A stretch of DNA of 64,000 nucleotides from Negativicoccus succinicivorans (GCF_014207605.1 NZ_JACHHI010000002.1:77005-141004); one strand, 5' to 3'. Counted from the stretch's first letter, positions 25,185 to 34,802 are shown. Notes: a model not told the origin generated them from the sequence alone. Numbers and translations are program-made.

Positions 25185-25964
25185 TTATTCTTCACTCGTC
25201 GCATCGGCGAGATGCAAATCCGCCGCGTACAACAGTTTCGCTTCCGCGGGGCTCAACATGCCCTGTTCGGTCATCGCGTCAAGCACTTGGCGCTGGCGGG
25301 CCTTCGCGTTTTCAAAATGGGCCAGCGGATTATAGGCGCTCGGCGCTTGCGGCAAACCGGCCAAAACGGTGCATTGCGCCGGCGTAAGATCGCGAGCGTC
25401 GCAATGGAAATAGGTCAGCGCGGCCGCCTGCAAACCGTACGCGCCGGCGCCGTAGTAAATGGTATTTAAATACAACTCCAAAATTTCTTCCTTACTGTAC
25501 ACGCGTTCCAGACGGCTTGCGAGCAACATCTCCTGCGTCTTGCGCATCCACGTGCGATCATGAGAGAGAAACAAATTTTTCACGGTTTGTTGTGAAATCG
25601 TACTGCCGCCCTGCAGCGTCTCACCCGCCTGATAATTAGCGACGAGCGCTCGCGCGACGCCGATTAAATCAATGGCGCCGTGAGTGTAAAAACGTTTGTC
25701 TTCCGTCGCGATGATCGCCTGTTTCAGCGTCGTCGGAATTTCCTCGGCGGGCACGAAAGTCGATCGGTCGATCATGCTCTCGACGGCGGCGTGCGGATCA
25801 TACAGTTGCTGCCCGAACGAGATCGGATCCGCATCCCGCATCGCGTCGGCGGTCGACGTCACGCCCTCTTTGAGCGTGCCGAATGGCGCCGCGGGATCGT
25901 CAGGCGGAGCCGACCACCACCACCAACCGCCCAGCATAAGTGCAATCACTAATATAAAGCGCAT
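25185..25964 (-). CDS. Monofunctional peptidoglycan glycosyltransferase (GT51)
   Basis: 259 aa with an N-terminal membrane anchor (about 3-18, ending in a run of Trp) and a GT51 domain. Motifs are IIATEDKRFYTHG with the catalytic Glu, GGSTISQQTVKNL, RKTQEMLLASRLE and EILELYLNTIYYGAGAYG. No transpeptidase domain follows, so it only polymerises glycan strands from lipid II. AAGGAGA at about 25969-25975 supports the ATG at 25964, not the longer reading. Confidence 0.92.
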   Translation of the reverse strand: MRFILVIALMLGGWWWWSAPPDDPAAPFGTLKEGVTSTADAMRDADPISFGQQLYDPHAAVESMIDRSTFVPAEEIPTTLKQAIIATEDKRFYTHGAIDLIGVARALVANYQAGETLQGGSTISQQTVKNLFLSHDRTWMRKTQEMLLASRLERVYSKEEILELYLNTIYYGAGAYGLQAAALTYFHCDARDLTPAQCTVLAGLPQAPSAYNPLAHFENAKARQRQVLDAMTEQGMLSPAEAKLLYAADLHLADATSEE

Positions 25965-26032
25965 AAAATCTCCTTTTCTATTATCGTTATTATACAATAA
26001 ATAAAAATACGCATGCAGACAAATATAAAAAG

Positions 26033-26050
26033 GTTGAAATATTATTCATG
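26033..26050 (+). promoter_or_regulatory. Putative ARG box (ArgR operator)
   Basis: TGAAA-TATT-ATTCA (26035-26048) matches the ArgR consensus TGAAT-WWWW-ATTCA with one mismatch. It covers the -35 and part of the spacer of the argGH promoter, so arginine-dependent repression is expected. Confidence 0.6.
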
Positions 26051-26062
26051 GTGACGTATAAT
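26034..26062 (+). promoter_or_regulatory. argGH promoter
   Basis: TTGAAA (26034-26039), 17 bp, TATAAT (26057-26062). Confidence 0.8.
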
Positions 26063-26111
26063 TATAACAATATTTCAAATGCTCTTACCGCAAACCAAAG
26101 GAGGAAGTTCT

Positions 26112-27350
26112 ATGTCAGACGTAAAAAAAGTAGTGCTTGCCTATTCGGGCGGGTTGGATACATCGGTGATCATTCCCTGGTTGAAAGAAAATTACCAATG
26201 CGAAGTCATCGCGGTCTGCGCCAATCTCGGCCAGCCGGAAAATTTTGACGCCATTGAAAAAAAGGCGCTGAAAAGCGGTGCGTCGAAAGCGTTTGTTTTG
26301 GATCTGCGTCAGGAATTTTTGGAAGAGTACGTATGGAAGGTGCTGCAAGCGGGCGCGGTGTACGAAGGCAAATACCTGCTCGGCACTTCCTTCGCGCGGC
26401 CGATCATCGCCAAAGCGCTGGTCGATATCGCCAAACAGGAAGGCGCCGACGCGGTGGCGCACGGCGCGACGGGCAAAGGCAATGACCAGGTGCGGTTCGA
26501 ACTGACGGTGAAAGCGCTCGCGCCGAATCTCACCATTATCGCGCCGTGGCGTTTGTGGGATATCAAGTCGCGGGAAGACGCGATCGCTTACGCGGAACAA
26601 CATCAGGTGCCGATCAACATGTACGCGAGCGACGATCCGGCGAAACCGAAACAGCCGTACCCGTACAGCATGGACTGGAACATTTGGCATTTATCGCATG
26701 AAGGCGCCGATTTGGAAAATCCGGCGAACGCGCCGCATGATGATATGTACATGGTGACTTGCGATCCGACCAAAGCGCCGGACGAAGTGACGGAAATCAC
26801 GCTGGGCTTTGTGGAAGGCGTGCCGAAAACGCTGAACGGCAAAGAACTTTCGGCGGTCGAAATGATCACCGAGTTAAATAAAATCGGCGCGGCCAACGGT
26901 ATCGGCATCGCGGATATCGTCGAAAATCGTCTCGTCGGTATGAAGTCGCGCGGCGTATATGAAAATCCGGGCGGCGCGATTTTGTTCTACGCGCATCGCG
27001 AGTTGGAATACCTCTGCCTCGATCGCGCGACCTACCATTTCAAAGAACAGGCGGACGTGCGCTATGCGGAACTCGTGTACGACGGCATGTGGTATTCACC
27101 GCTGCGCGAAGCCTTGCAGGCATTCGTGACGGAAACGCAGAAAACCGTGACGGGCGAAGTCGGCTTGAAATTGTACAAGGGCAATATCATGAGCAACGGC
27201 GCGAAATCGCCGTACTCCCTCTACAATGAAGAATTCGTCACGTTCGGCGCGGACGAAGTGTACAATCAGGCGGATGCGGAAGGTTTCATCAACCTGTTCG
27301 GCTTGCCGCTCAAAATCCGCGCGCTGATGCAGCAGAAGGAGCAAAAATGA
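26112..27350 (+). CDS. argG: Argininosuccinate synthase
   Basis: 412 aa; joins citrulline and aspartate at the expense of ATP. The N-terminal PP-loop ATP-binding motif is AYSGGLDTS, and the substrate-binding [13 protein letters not shown] and [11 protein letters not shown] segments are visible. The start is the ATG at 26112 after AAAGGAGG; the longer reading begins upstream of that site. It overlaps argH by 4 bp. Together they convert citrulline to arginine; other arg genes are not in the window. Confidence 0.97.
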   Translation: MSDVKKVVLAYSGGLDTSVIIPWLKENYQCEVIAVCANLGQPENFDAIEKKALKSGASKAFVLDLRQEFLEEYVWKVLQAGAVYEGKYLLGTSFARPIIAKALVDIAKQEGADAVAHGATGKGNDQVRFELTVKALAPNLTIIAPWRLWDIKSREDAIAYAEQHQVPINMYASDDPAKPKQPYPYSMDWNIWHLSHEGADLENPANAPHDDMYMVTCDPTKAPDEVTEITLGFVEGVPKTLNGKELSAVEMITELNKIGAANGIGIADIVENRLVGMKSRGVYENPGGAILFYAHRELEYLCLDRATYHFKEQADVRYAELVYDGMWYSPLREALQAFVTETQKTVTGEVGLKLYKGNIMSNGAKSPYSLYNEEFVTFGADEVYNQADAEGFINLFGLPLKIRALMQQKEQK

Positions 27351-28771
27351 AACTGTGGGGCGGCCGCTTTCAGGAAGAAACGGCACTGGAGGTAGAAGCG
27401 TTTACCGCTTCGATTCCATTTGATAAAAAATTGTACCGCGAAGATATCGCAGGCTCGATCGCGCATGCGCAAATGCTTGCCGCGAACGGGATCATCAGTG
27501 AAGACGACGCGGCGCAAATCAAAGACGGCCTGTTGAAAATTTTAACATCGATTGAAAACGGCGAATTCACTTTTTCGATCGGTCTGGAAGATATTCACAT
27601 GAATATCGAAAGCGCGCTGACGGAGGCGATCGGCGATGCGGGCAAACGCTTGCACACCGCACGCAGCCGTAACGATCAGGTCGCGCTCGATATGCATTTA
27701 TACATGCGGCGCGCGATTGTGGAAACGGGTGAGGCGCTGCTGGCGCTCCTGAAGACGCTCAAAGAGGTCGCGACAGATTACCAAGATGTCATCTTGCCGG
27801 GGTACACGCATTTGCAAAGGGCGCAACCCATTTTACTCGCGCAACATCTCATGGCGTACTTCCATATGCTGGCGCGCGATTTCCGTCGGCTCGAAGGTTG
27901 CTGGCAGAGCGCGGATATCATGCCGCTCGGTGCGGGCGCGCTCGCCGGCACGACGTATCCGACACAGCCGGAAATGGTCCGCGACGCGCTCGGTTTCAAA
28001 GCGCTCTACGCCAACAGCATGGACGCGGTCAGCGATCGCGACTATTTGCTTGAATATCTCGCCATGGCCTCAATCGCCATGATGCATTTGTCGCGCCTTT
28101 CGGAGGAAATCATCTTGTGGGCGTCGTCCGAGTATCGTTTCATTGAACTTTCCGACGCGTTTACCACCGGCTCGTCCATCATGCCGCAAAAGAAAAATCC
28201 GGACGTGAGTGAGCTCGTGCGTGGTAAAACCGGCCGTGTTTACGGTCATTTCATTGCGCTGGCGACGGTCATGAAAGGCTTGCCGCTCGCGTACAATAAA
28301 GATTTGCAGGAAGATAAGGAAGGCGTGTTTGACACGGTCGCGACCCTCGGTTTCGCGCTGCGGGTTTACGCCGATATGCTGCGTTCCATGAAAGTCAATC
28401 GGGAACGGATGCGAGCCGTGCTGGACGACGATTTTTCCAACGCGACCGACATGGCGGATTACCTTGCCAAACGCGGCGTGCCGTTCCGTGAAGCGCACGC
28501 GATCGTGGGCAAGGCGGTGCATTATTGCATTGAAAACAATAAAGTATTAACCGATCTGACGCTTTCGGAATTCAAAACATGGAGTCCGGCGTTCGATGAG
28601 GATATTTTGGACGCGATTTCGATCGAAGCGTGCATCGCCGCGCGCGATACGCACGGCGGTACAGCGCCGGCGCGCGTGGCGCGGCAACTCGAAGGCGCCG
28701 CCAAGTTGCTCGCCGTGTACGAAAAGATCCAGGCGGAACGCGCCGAGAAAGCGACATTGCCGCTCGCGTAA
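27347..28771 (+). CDS. argH: Argininosuccinate lyase
   Basis: 474 aa fumarase/aspartase-superfamily enzyme releasing fumarate to give arginine. Visible motifs are KLWGGRF at the N-terminus, [24 protein letters not shown] and the superfamily signature [12 protein letters not shown]. It starts within the argG stop (ATGA), so the pair is translationally coupled. A terminator follows directly. Confidence 0.97.
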   Translation: MKLWGGRFQEETALEVEAFTASIPFDKKLYREDIAGSIAHAQMLAANGIISEDDAAQIKDGLLKILTSIENGEFTFSIGLEDIHMNIESALTEAIGDAGKRLHTARSRNDQVALDMHLYMRRAIVETGEALLALLKTLKEVATDYQDVILPGYTHLQRAQPILLAQHLMAYFHMLARDFRRLEGCWQSADIMPLGAGALAGTTYPTQPEMVRDALGFKALYANSMDAVSDRDYLLEYLAMASIAMMHLSRLSEEIILWASSEYRFIELSDAFTTGSSIMPQKKNPDVSELVRGKTGRVYGHFIALATVMKGLPLAYNKDLQEDKEGVFDTVATLGFALRVYADMLRSMKVNRERMRAVLDDDFSNATDMADYLAKRGVPFREAHAIVGKAVHYCIENNKVLTDLTLSEFKTWSPAFDEDILDAISIEACIAARDTHGGTAPARVARQLEGAAKLLAVYEKIQAERAEKATLPLA

Positions 28772-28773
28772 AT

Positions 28774-28803
28774 AAAAAAGACTGTCCGCGGACAGTCTTT
28801 TTT
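28774..28803. terminator. Bidirectional terminator
   Basis: AAAAAAGACTGTCC, a 2-nt loop and GGACAGTCTTTTTT. It serves argH (+) and the convergent ComK-like gene (-), whose stop codon it touches. Confidence 0.9.
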
Positions 28804-29377
28804 AGTGCGGAAAATGCGGCGGCTCCGCTTTTTCCTGCGGGCGACACAAAATCTGCAACGCTTCGGCCAGACGCAAGGCGACGGGGTAGAGCGGATGGGC
28901 GGCCGGTTGCGGTAAAAACGCCAGCGCTTCTTCCAAGTGGCGCCGCACCGTCGCGGGCTGCCAATACACCGTCAAGTGCGCGCCGCCGTGCAGCAGTACG
29001 GACGCTTCATGGGCGCAAGCGCCGTTTTCCACTTGCTTCACGCAAAGCACATTGATGTAACCGATCGTCGCATCGCGCGGACATTTCGGGCGGCGCACTT
29101 TCAGCGGCACGAGCACCGTCGGCGGCAGCACGAGCGGACGGTACAACGCGCGTTTTTGAAATACGCCGCGCAATAATCGCGGACTGGTGGCCTGCCGTTT
29201 GGTCATGCGGCGTAGCCACGTCGGCAGCGTGACGGCGAGATCTTCCTCGGCGCCGTCAGGATAATATACGCGCACGCAGTCACCGGCGTCGGTATAGACG
29301 GGACACGCCGCGGCGATGGCCTCCGGCCGTTCCGAAAGCGGCACATTCATAGAATCAAAAATGGACAAATCAATCAC
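28802..29377 (-). CDS. ComK-like protein, LexA-boxed
   Basis: 191 aa from GTG 29377, which follows GGAAAGGA; a TTG at 29392 is an alternative. The middle resembles the competence regulator ComK: a PP-x-VL-x-P entry, RRPKC, then a GYINVLCVKQV strand, a gap, and LLHGGAHLTVYWQPATVRRHLEEA, which parallels the ComK segment ending in a Ser/Gln-rich helix. The match is by eye only. No known competence genes are adjacent. A near-perfect DinR/LexA box covers the predicted transcription start, so expression should rise on DNA damage. It could instead be an unrelated SOS gene. Confidence 0.55.
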   Translation of the reverse strand: MIDLSIFDSMNVPLSERPEAIAAACPVYTDAGDCVRVYYPDGAEEDLAVTLPTWLRRMTKRQATSPRLLRGVFQKRALYRPLVLPPTVLVPLKVRRPKCPRDATIGYINVLCVKQVENGACAHEASVLLHGGAHLTVYWQPATVRRHLEEALAFLPQPAAHPLYPVALRLAEALQILCRPQEKAEPPHFPH

Positions 29378-29398
29378 GAAATCCTTTCCCAAACAAAC

Positions 29399-29412
29399 CG
29401 AACATATGTTCT
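29399..29412 (-). promoter_or_regulatory. LexA (DinR-type) SOS box
   Basis: CGAACATATGTTCT on the plus strand matches the Gram-positive consensus CGAACATATGTTCG at 13 of 14 positions, with a 12-bp perfect palindrome in the core. It begins at the predicted +1 of the minus-strand promoter. Confidence 0.8.
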
Positions 29413-29418
29413 ATTCGT

Positions 29419-29447
29419 ATGGTAGCAAGTTATGCGTAACGCGTCAA
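29419..29447 (-). promoter_or_regulatory. Promoter of the ComK-like gene
   Basis: Minus strand: TTGACG (29447-29442), 17 bp, TACCAT (29424-29419). The transcription start would fall at about 29412, inside the LexA box. Confidence 0.6.
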
Positions 29448-29496
29448 TGCGCAAAAATATTTATGGGATTTTTTCGGCGAAAGAATCGGTTTCCGT

Positions 29497-29525
29497 TTGA
29501 CACGGTCCGCGCTTTTGCGGATAAT
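29497..29525 (+). promoter_or_regulatory. Promoter of the epimerase gene
   Basis: TTGACA (29497-29502), 17 bp, GATAAT (29520-29525). Confidence 0.75.
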
Positions 29526-29548
29526 AAAAGCAACGCGAAGGAGGAAAT

Positions 29549-30490
29549 ATGTCTACTATTTTATTGACCGGCGGTGCGGGCTTCATCGGGTCGCATATCG
29601 CCGAAACATATACGCGAAAAGGTTGGCGGGTGGCGATTGTCGATGATTTTTCATCCGGCACGATGGAAAACCTCGCGGCCATCAAAGACGCGCCGAATGT
29701 CACGATTTATCATGCGGATATTCGCGATCGTGAAAACTTGCGCGAGATATTCGCCGAAGTGCGTCCCGACGTGGTGAACCATCACGCGGCGCAAAAGTCC
29801 GTGGCCGATTCCGTCACGGATCCTCTTCATGATCTCGATATCAACGGCCGCGGCTGGCTGAACGTGTTGCTGGCGGCGGGGGAATACGGCGTGAAAAATA
29901 TCATTTACGTCTCATCCGGCGGCGCGCTTTCCAAAATCATCGAAGGCGATGAAAAATCGCAGGAAATCGACCCGCCGCAGTTGATTTCTCCGTACGCCAT
30001 TCACAAGTACGCGGGCGAGCAGTATTTGGCGAATTATCAGGAAAAATACGGCTACGAATACACGATTTTACGTTACGCGAATGTGTACGGACCGCGGCAG
30101 ATTCCCGACGGTGAATGCGGCGTGATTCCGATCTTCGTGAATAATGTGCACGCCGATCGTCCTTCCGTGCTCTTTACGTATCCCGATATGCCGCGCGGTT
30201 GCTCGCGCGATTACGTGCATGTCGCTGACGTGGTGCGGGCGAACGTCATGGCGCAGGAAAAGCCGGCGAATGAGCCGGTCAACATCGGTTCGGGAGAAGA
30301 AATTTATATTCTCGATATCTATGAAAAAATTTGCGACGTTTTCGGCTCCGACGCGCCGATCGCGATCGAAGGACCGCGCGAAGGCGATATTCGCCGTTCC
30401 GTTTTGGCGGCCGATCGCGCCCGCGCGCTTTGGGGTTGGCGGCCGCAAGTGACGTGGCAGGAAGGCTTACAGTCACTGAAAAATGAATAA
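29549..30490 (+). CDS. NAD-dependent sugar-nucleotide epimerase/dehydratase (GalE-like)
   Basis: 313 aa extended SDR enzyme. Visible are the N-terminal TGGAGFIGSH (GxxGxxG), the acidic residue for NAD binding in VDDFSSG, HHAAQKSV, VSSGGA and the catalytic pair in SPYAIHKYAGE (Y-x3-K). The sequence is of the GalE/WbpP type acting on UDP-sugars. It stands alone between its own promoter and terminator, so the exact reaction (C4 epimerisation or similar, probably for surface polysaccharide) cannot be fixed. Confidence 0.9.
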   Translation: MSTILLTGGAGFIGSHIAETYTRKGWRVAIVDDFSSGTMENLAAIKDAPNVTIYHADIRDRENLREIFAEVRPDVVNHHAAQKSVADSVTDPLHDLDINGRGWLNVLLAAGEYGVKNIIYVSSGGALSKIIEGDEKSQEIDPPQLISPYAIHKYAGEQYLANYQEKYGYEYTILRYANVYGPRQIPDGECGVIPIFVNNVHADRPSVLFTYPDMPRGCSRDYVHVADVVRANVMAQEKPANEPVNIGSGEEIYILDIYEKICDVFGSDAPIAIEGPREGDIRRSVLAADRARALWGWRPQVTWQEGLQSLKNE

Positions 30491-30516
30491 AAAAACGGCC
30501 GCAAGGCCGTTTTTTT
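30489..30516. terminator. Bidirectional terminator
   Basis: AAAAAAACGGCC, GCAA loop, GGCCGTTTTTTT. It is shared by the epimerase gene (+) and the convergent sigma factor gene (-). Confidence 0.9.
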
Positions 30517-31096
30517 ATGGCTTGTCCGGCGCGTACGCGGCGAGTTTTCGACGCAACGCGTCAAGCGCCCGACGTTTGAGCGCGCTGATCGCTTGCGGTG
30601 TGCAATGAAGTTCCCGCGCGAGTTCGCCGCGCGTTTGTTGTCGAAAGAATACACCGTAAATCACGCGGCGCTGACGTTGCGGCAAGGTGAGGAGCGCGGC
30701 GTGCAACGCGCGATAGAGTTCTTTTCTGTCGTACGTCACGTCCGGTTGTTCGCGCGGCGGTGCGGAAAGCGGCAAAGTGTCCGTGTCACCGCCGTTTGCC
30801 CGTTGATCCGTGCGGGCGTGTTTCGCGCAGGCATTCCAGGCGGCGTAACGCAGCTGCGTTTTCAAATATCCCGCCACCGGCACGCCGCGACTTTTATCGT
30901 AGCGGCCGACGGCTTCCCAAAAAGCGAAGCGAATGACGGCGAGCAATTCATCGCGATCGCGCGTGAAAAAGGTTCGCGCCGTCGCGTGGATAAGCGGCAG
31001 GTAGCGGCGGTACAATACGGTCGCGGCGATCGCATCGCCGTCTTGCGCCGCGGTCATCAGGTCGATGTCGTTCGCGGTCAGATATGAAGTTTCCAT
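30515..31096 (-). CDS. Sigma-70 family alternative sigma factor
   Basis: 193 aa with region 2 (about 14-90; AATVLYRRYLPLIHATARTF, FAFWEAVGRYDKSRG) and region 4 (about 130-185; LPQRQRRVIYGVFF then a helix-turn-helix in RGELARELHCTPQAISALKRR). Regions 1 and 3 are lacking, as in small alternative sigma factors (SigH/ComX/ECF-like size). No anti-sigma gene is adjacent, so control must come from elsewhere. Ribosome-site quality is poor (GGAAATGAGA), suggesting low translation. The regulon is unknown. Confidence 0.85.
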   Translation of the reverse strand: METSYLTANDIDLMTAAQDGDAIAATVLYRRYLPLIHATARTFFTRDRDELLAVIRFAFWEAVGRYDKSRGVPVAGYLKTQLRYAAWNACAKHARTDQRANGGDTDTLPLSAPPREQPDVTYDRKELYRALHAALLTLPQRQRRVIYGVFFRQQTRGELARELHCTPQAISALKRRALDALRRKLAAYAPDKP

Positions 31097-31286
31097 GTTG
31101 TCTCATTTCCGAGGCCTCTTGTTTTTTGCGCATGTCTACTGTAACGCGCGGGCATGCCGCGGCGCAAAAACCGAGCCGGCGCGGGCAATGAGCACTGCCG
31201 CGTAAGCAAAACATACTCCGAAGCGAGTTGTCGCGACTCGTCAAAAAAACACTTCAGACACTGTGCACCGCCTGATTTTTCGGCAA

Positions 31287-31320
31287 CAAAAAAAGACGCT
31301 CGAGCGAGCGTCTTTTTTTG
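31287..31320. terminator. Terminator of the TRAP operon
   Basis: AAAAAAAGACGCTCG/CGAGCGTCTTTTTTT, a perfect hairpin with A and T runs, just past the TRAP permease stop on the minus strand. Confidence 0.85.
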
Positions 31321-31326
31321 TTTATT

Positions 31327-33276
31327 TTAGGCATTTACCTGTTTGCGACCGCGTTGCCATTGCAGGAAGAACAGAGCGGCGAGGAGAACGATGCCGATGA
31401 TGTCGGTCGTTGCCCCCGTATCGATCATGCACAGACCGCCGATTATGAAGAGAATGCGTTCCCATGCTTTCTCTTTGACGACGAAGTGACCGATCATCGC
31501 GGAGCTGATCGCGACCATGCCGATGATGGAAGTGAGCAGCACCATGAGAATTTTAGGAATCGTCGTATCAATCATCAACATCGCGGGTGAGTTGACGAAA
31601 ATATACGGAATCAGGAACGCGGCGATCGCGAGCTTCGAAGCCTGCACGCCGGTGCGCAACGCGTTACCGCCCGCAATCGCCGAACCCGCGTACGCGGCCA
31701 GCGCGACCGGAGGCGTCACGTCGGCGACAATGCCGAAGTAAAAGACGAACATATGCGCCGCGAGTACCGGTACGCCGAGTTGTACCAGCGCCGGCGCGGC
31801 AATCGTCGAAGTAATGACGTAGTTCGCCGTCGTCGGGACACCCATGCCCAAGACGAGTGAAGTCAGCATCGTGAAGAAAAGCACGGCGAGGAAAACGCCG
31901 CCCGAGAGATCGATCAAGGCGGAGGCCATCTTCAAACCGATACCGGTTTTGGTGACCACGCCGATGATAATACCTGCCGCCGCGCACGCCGCGAGCACGG
32001 AAAGCATGTTGCGCGCGCCGTCGATCAGACCCTGCACAACTTCAATGAATGAGAGCCGCGTGTTTTTGCGGAGCATCGCCGCCGCGACCGTCAGGAAAAT
32101 ACCGATCAACGCGGCGCGCATCGGCGTATAGCCGCTGACCAAAAGACCGATGATAACGACCAGCGGTAATGCCAAGTGACCACGCTCACGGAAGATCACG
32201 CCGAATTTCGGCAGACTTTCCCGCGGCAAGCCTTGCAGATTTTCCCGCCGCGCTTCGAAATGAACGCCGAGCCAAATACCGAGGAAGTATAAAATCGCCG
32301 GGATTGTCGCCGCTTTGACGACTTCCATGTACGGTACGCCGACAAATTCCGCCATCAGGAACGCCGCCGCGCCCATGATCGGCGGCATCAACTGCCCGCC
32401 GGTGGAAGCGGCTGCCTCGACCGCGCCGGCGAAGTCGCGGTGGTAGCCGAGTTTTTTCATCATCGGGATCGTAAATGAACCGGTTCCGGCGACGTTGGCG
32501 ACGGACGAGCCCGATACCGTGCCCATCAAGCCGCTCGACAGCACGGCGACTTTCGCCGGACCGCCGCGCGCCCAGCCGGCGACGGCATTCGCCAAATCAA
32601 TAAAGAAGTGACCGAGCCCCGTCGACTCCAAATAGGCGCCGAACAAAATAAAGAGAAAAATAAAAGTACTCGAAACGCCCAACGGAATCCCGAAAATACC
32701 TTCGGTCGTAAAATACAAATGGCCGACGAGTTGGTCCCAGTTCACGCCGCGATGTCCTAAAATGCCGGGGATATACGGACCGGCAAAGGCGTAGGCGATG
32801 AAAAACAGCACCACCGACACCATCGGGATGCCGACCACGCGCCGCGCCGCTTCAATGACGAGCAGCACGCCGATTGAGCCGACCGCCATGTCCAGCGTAT
32901 TGAAATTGCCCGCTCGCAATACTAAATCATGATACTGCGTGATGATGTACAAAGGACCGCTTGCCGCGAGCAGCGCTAAAAACGCGTCCAGCGGATGAAT
33001 GCTGGTGCGATTCAGCCAGGTCTTGCGCGTCGGATATAAGAGAAACACCAGCACCAATCCGAAACCTAAATGCACCGCGCGTTGTAATTGCGCGTCAAGT
33101 ACACCGAAAATACCTGTATATAATTGAAACAGAGAAAAACAGATCGCGATGAAAGAAATGAGTTTTGCGATGTGACCGCGATATTGCGCCACGCGATTTT
33201 CTTTTTCCAGCGCCATGACCGCCTCTTGCGACACGGCGTCATCTTGTTTTGAACGAACCTTACGTTCTTCTGCCAT
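31327..33276 (-). CDS. TRAP-TAXI transporter fused permease (4TM-12TM)
   Basis: 649 aa membrane protein with about 16 segments in which the small (DctQ-like) and large (DctM-like) TRAP permeases are fused, typical of TAXI systems. Visible are SGSSVANVAGTGSFTIPMMKKLGY and GGQLMPPIMGAAAFLMAE, conserved in this family, and a second repeat around GMGVPTTANYVITS. AGGAGG at good spacing supports the ATG at 33276; a GTG nine bases upstream overlaps that site. It overlaps the DUF1850 gene by 17 bp. It moves the ligand caught by the TAXI binding protein with a Na+ or H+ gradient. Confidence 0.93.
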   Translation of the reverse strand: MAEERKVRSKQDDAVSQEAVMALEKENRVAQYRGHIAKLISFIAICFSLFQLYTGIFGVLDAQLQRAVHLGFGLVLVFLLYPTRKTWLNRTSIHPLDAFLALLAASGPLYIITQYHDLVLRAGNFNTLDMAVGSIGVLLVIEAARRVVGIPMVSVVLFFIAYAFAGPYIPGILGHRGVNWDQLVGHLYFTTEGIFGIPLGVSSTFIFLFILFGAYLESTGLGHFFIDLANAVAGWARGGPAKVAVLSSGLMGTVSGSSVANVAGTGSFTIPMMKKLGYHRDFAGAVEAAASTGGQLMPPIMGAAAFLMAEFVGVPYMEVVKAATIPAILYFLGIWLGVHFEARRENLQGLPRESLPKFGVIFRERGHLALPLVVIIGLLVSGYTPMRAALIGIFLTVAAAMLRKNTRLSFIEVVQGLIDGARNMLSVLAACAAAGIIIGVVTKTGIGLKMASALIDLSGGVFLAVLFFTMLTSLVLGMGVPTTANYVITSTIAAPALVQLGVPVLAAHMFVFYFGIVADVTPPVALAAYAGSAIAGGNALRTGVQASKLAIAAFLIPYIFVNSPAMLMIDTTIPKILMVLLTSIIGMVAISSAMIGHFVVKEKAWERILFIIGGLCMIDTGATTDIIGIVLLAALFFLQWQRGRKQVNA

Positions 33277-33802
33277 TTCTCTCACCTCCTAACCAATGGT
33301 TGAAATGCTCATAGTAGCTGCGCCAGCGCGGGGTGACGGACAATGTCACCAATGTGCCCGGCGCATGTCGTTGATACAGCGCGTACGTCGTTTGCAACGT
33401 AACGGTAAGTTCCGTCCCCAAACCCGTCCGTAACGTCAGCGGGCGGGGCAGAACCCGGTTAATATCATCCAAATAAAAATACTCGCCGTCGCTTCGAAAA
33501 TTACCTTCACTCGGCAAAAAAGGCAAACCCACGTCGTAGGATTTGTACTTGGTTGCCCGCAAAATAAAACCGTCCGCGGTATCATTTACCGTCAAATATT
33601 CCCAGACGTGGGTCTGCTGGACCGAATGCCGATAATGAATAACGACGGAGCGTCCGCTGTACGCATGACCCAAGTCATGCCATTCGTCGCCCGCCGTCAG
33701 AAAAATCGCCGGCCGCATCGACCACCAAGCGATCGTCACCACCAAAGCAAAGCTCAACAATGCCAATAGGTAGAACGGTCGCTTGATGAGTAAGCGTTGC
33801 AA
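33260..33802 (-). CDS. DUF1850 protein of the TRAP-TAXI operon
   Basis: 180 aa with one N-terminal membrane segment (about 10-28) and an extracytoplasmic beta-rich domain (WEYLTVNDTADGFILRATKYKSYDVGLPF). DUF1850 proteins sit almost always beside TAXI-type TRAP genes, as here between the binding protein and the fused permease. The start is TTG at 33802 behind AAGGAGA, directly adjoining the binding-protein stop. The role is unknown, perhaps assembly or docking. Confidence 0.85.
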   Translation of the reverse strand: MQRLLIKRPFYLLALLSFALVVTIAWWSMRPAIFLTAGDEWHDLGHAYSGRSVVIHYRHSVQQTHVWEYLTVNDTADGFILRATKYKSYDVGLPFLPSEGNFRSDGEYFYLDDINRVLPRPLTLRTGLGTELTVTLQTTYALYQRHAPGTLVTLSVTPRWRSYYEHFNHWLGGERNGRRT

Positions 33803-34765
33803 TTATTTCTCCTTAAAGAATTTTTCCGCCCCGGCGTTCATCGGAATCGACATGCCGTCCTGCGCGGCGTCTTTGGTAATCATCTTGCCGACCGCGTGGG
33901 CCGCGGCCATCTTGTCGAGATTCGTGTAAATGGCTTTGGTAACGTTGTAGCCCATTTCATCGGAGAGTTTACTTGTTGTCGCGATCATCGCGCGTACCGA
34001 GACGGCCAGCGTATCGCCGGCTACGCCATTATACGTACCTGCCGGAATGGAAATCTTAGTATAGTACGGATATTTTTGCAAGAGCTGGTCGGCCACCGCC
34101 GCATCAAGTGAAATAAGGGAAATCTGATTCGATACCGCCAAATCCTGGATGGCGGCTGTCGGGAAACCGGCCGTGACGAATGCGACATCGACATTACCGT
34201 CTTTGAGCGCGCCGGCCGCTTCACCGAACGAGAGGTATTGCACTTGGATATCGCTGTATTCAATGCCTGCGGCGTTCAAAATTTGCCGCGCGTTCGCTTC
34301 CGTGCCGGAACCTGCCGCGCCGACCGCTACGCGTTTGCCGCGCAAATCATTTATCGATTTGATGCCGGATTTTTCCAACGCTACGATCTGTACCGTTTCC
34401 GGATACAGCGTCGCTATGCCGCGCAGGTTGTCAACTTTTTTGCCGTCAAACATTTCCAGGCCGTTCGCCGCATAGTAGGCGATATCGTTTTGGATCAGCG
34501 CCAAATCCAGCGAGCCGTCTTTGAGCATATTGACGTTGGCGACAGAGGCCCCGGTGCTTTGCGCGGACGCATTGACATTGGCGATATTTTTATTGAATAA
34601 CTCCGCCATCGCACCGCCCAGCGGGTAGTAAGTACCTGCCGTGCCGCCCGTGCCGATATTCAAATATTGCTGTTTGGCACCGCCCGAACCGCCGCAACCG
34701 GCTAACGCGACTACCGCGGAAAGACCGGCGGCCATCATCAATGTCGTCATTTTGGAAAACTTCAT
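33803..34765 (-). CDS. TRAP-TAXI solute-binding lipoprotein
   Basis: 320 aa with a lipoprotein signal (VVALAGC lipobox at about residues 15-21), then the TAXI-family fold: LNIGTGGTAGTYYPLGGAMAEL, an ASVANVNML segment and GKRVAVGAAGSGTEANAR. The ligand is often glutamate-like or another carboxylate in this family but cannot be read. AGAGAGG supports the ATG at 34765; longer upstream readings run through the leader RNA and are not used. It is first in the three-gene operon. Confidence 0.93.
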   Translation of the reverse strand: MKFSKMTTLMMAAGLSAVVALAGCGGSGGAKQQYLNIGTGGTAGTYYPLGGAMAELFNKNIANVNASAQSTGASVANVNMLKDGSLDLALIQNDIAYYAANGLEMFDGKKVDNLRGIATLYPETVQIVALEKSGIKSINDLRGKRVAVGAAGSGTEANARQILNAAGIEYSDIQVQYLSFGEAAGALKDGNVDVAFVTAGFPTAAIQDLAVSNQISLISLDAAVADQLLQKYPYYTKISIPAGTYNGVAGDTLAVSVRAMIATTSKLSDEMGYNVTKAIYTNLDKMAAAHAVGKMITKDAAQDGMSIPMNAGAEKFFKEK

Positions 34766-34802
34766 TTTGATCATCCTCTCTTGGTTTGTGGGGTTTCGGC
34801 AA

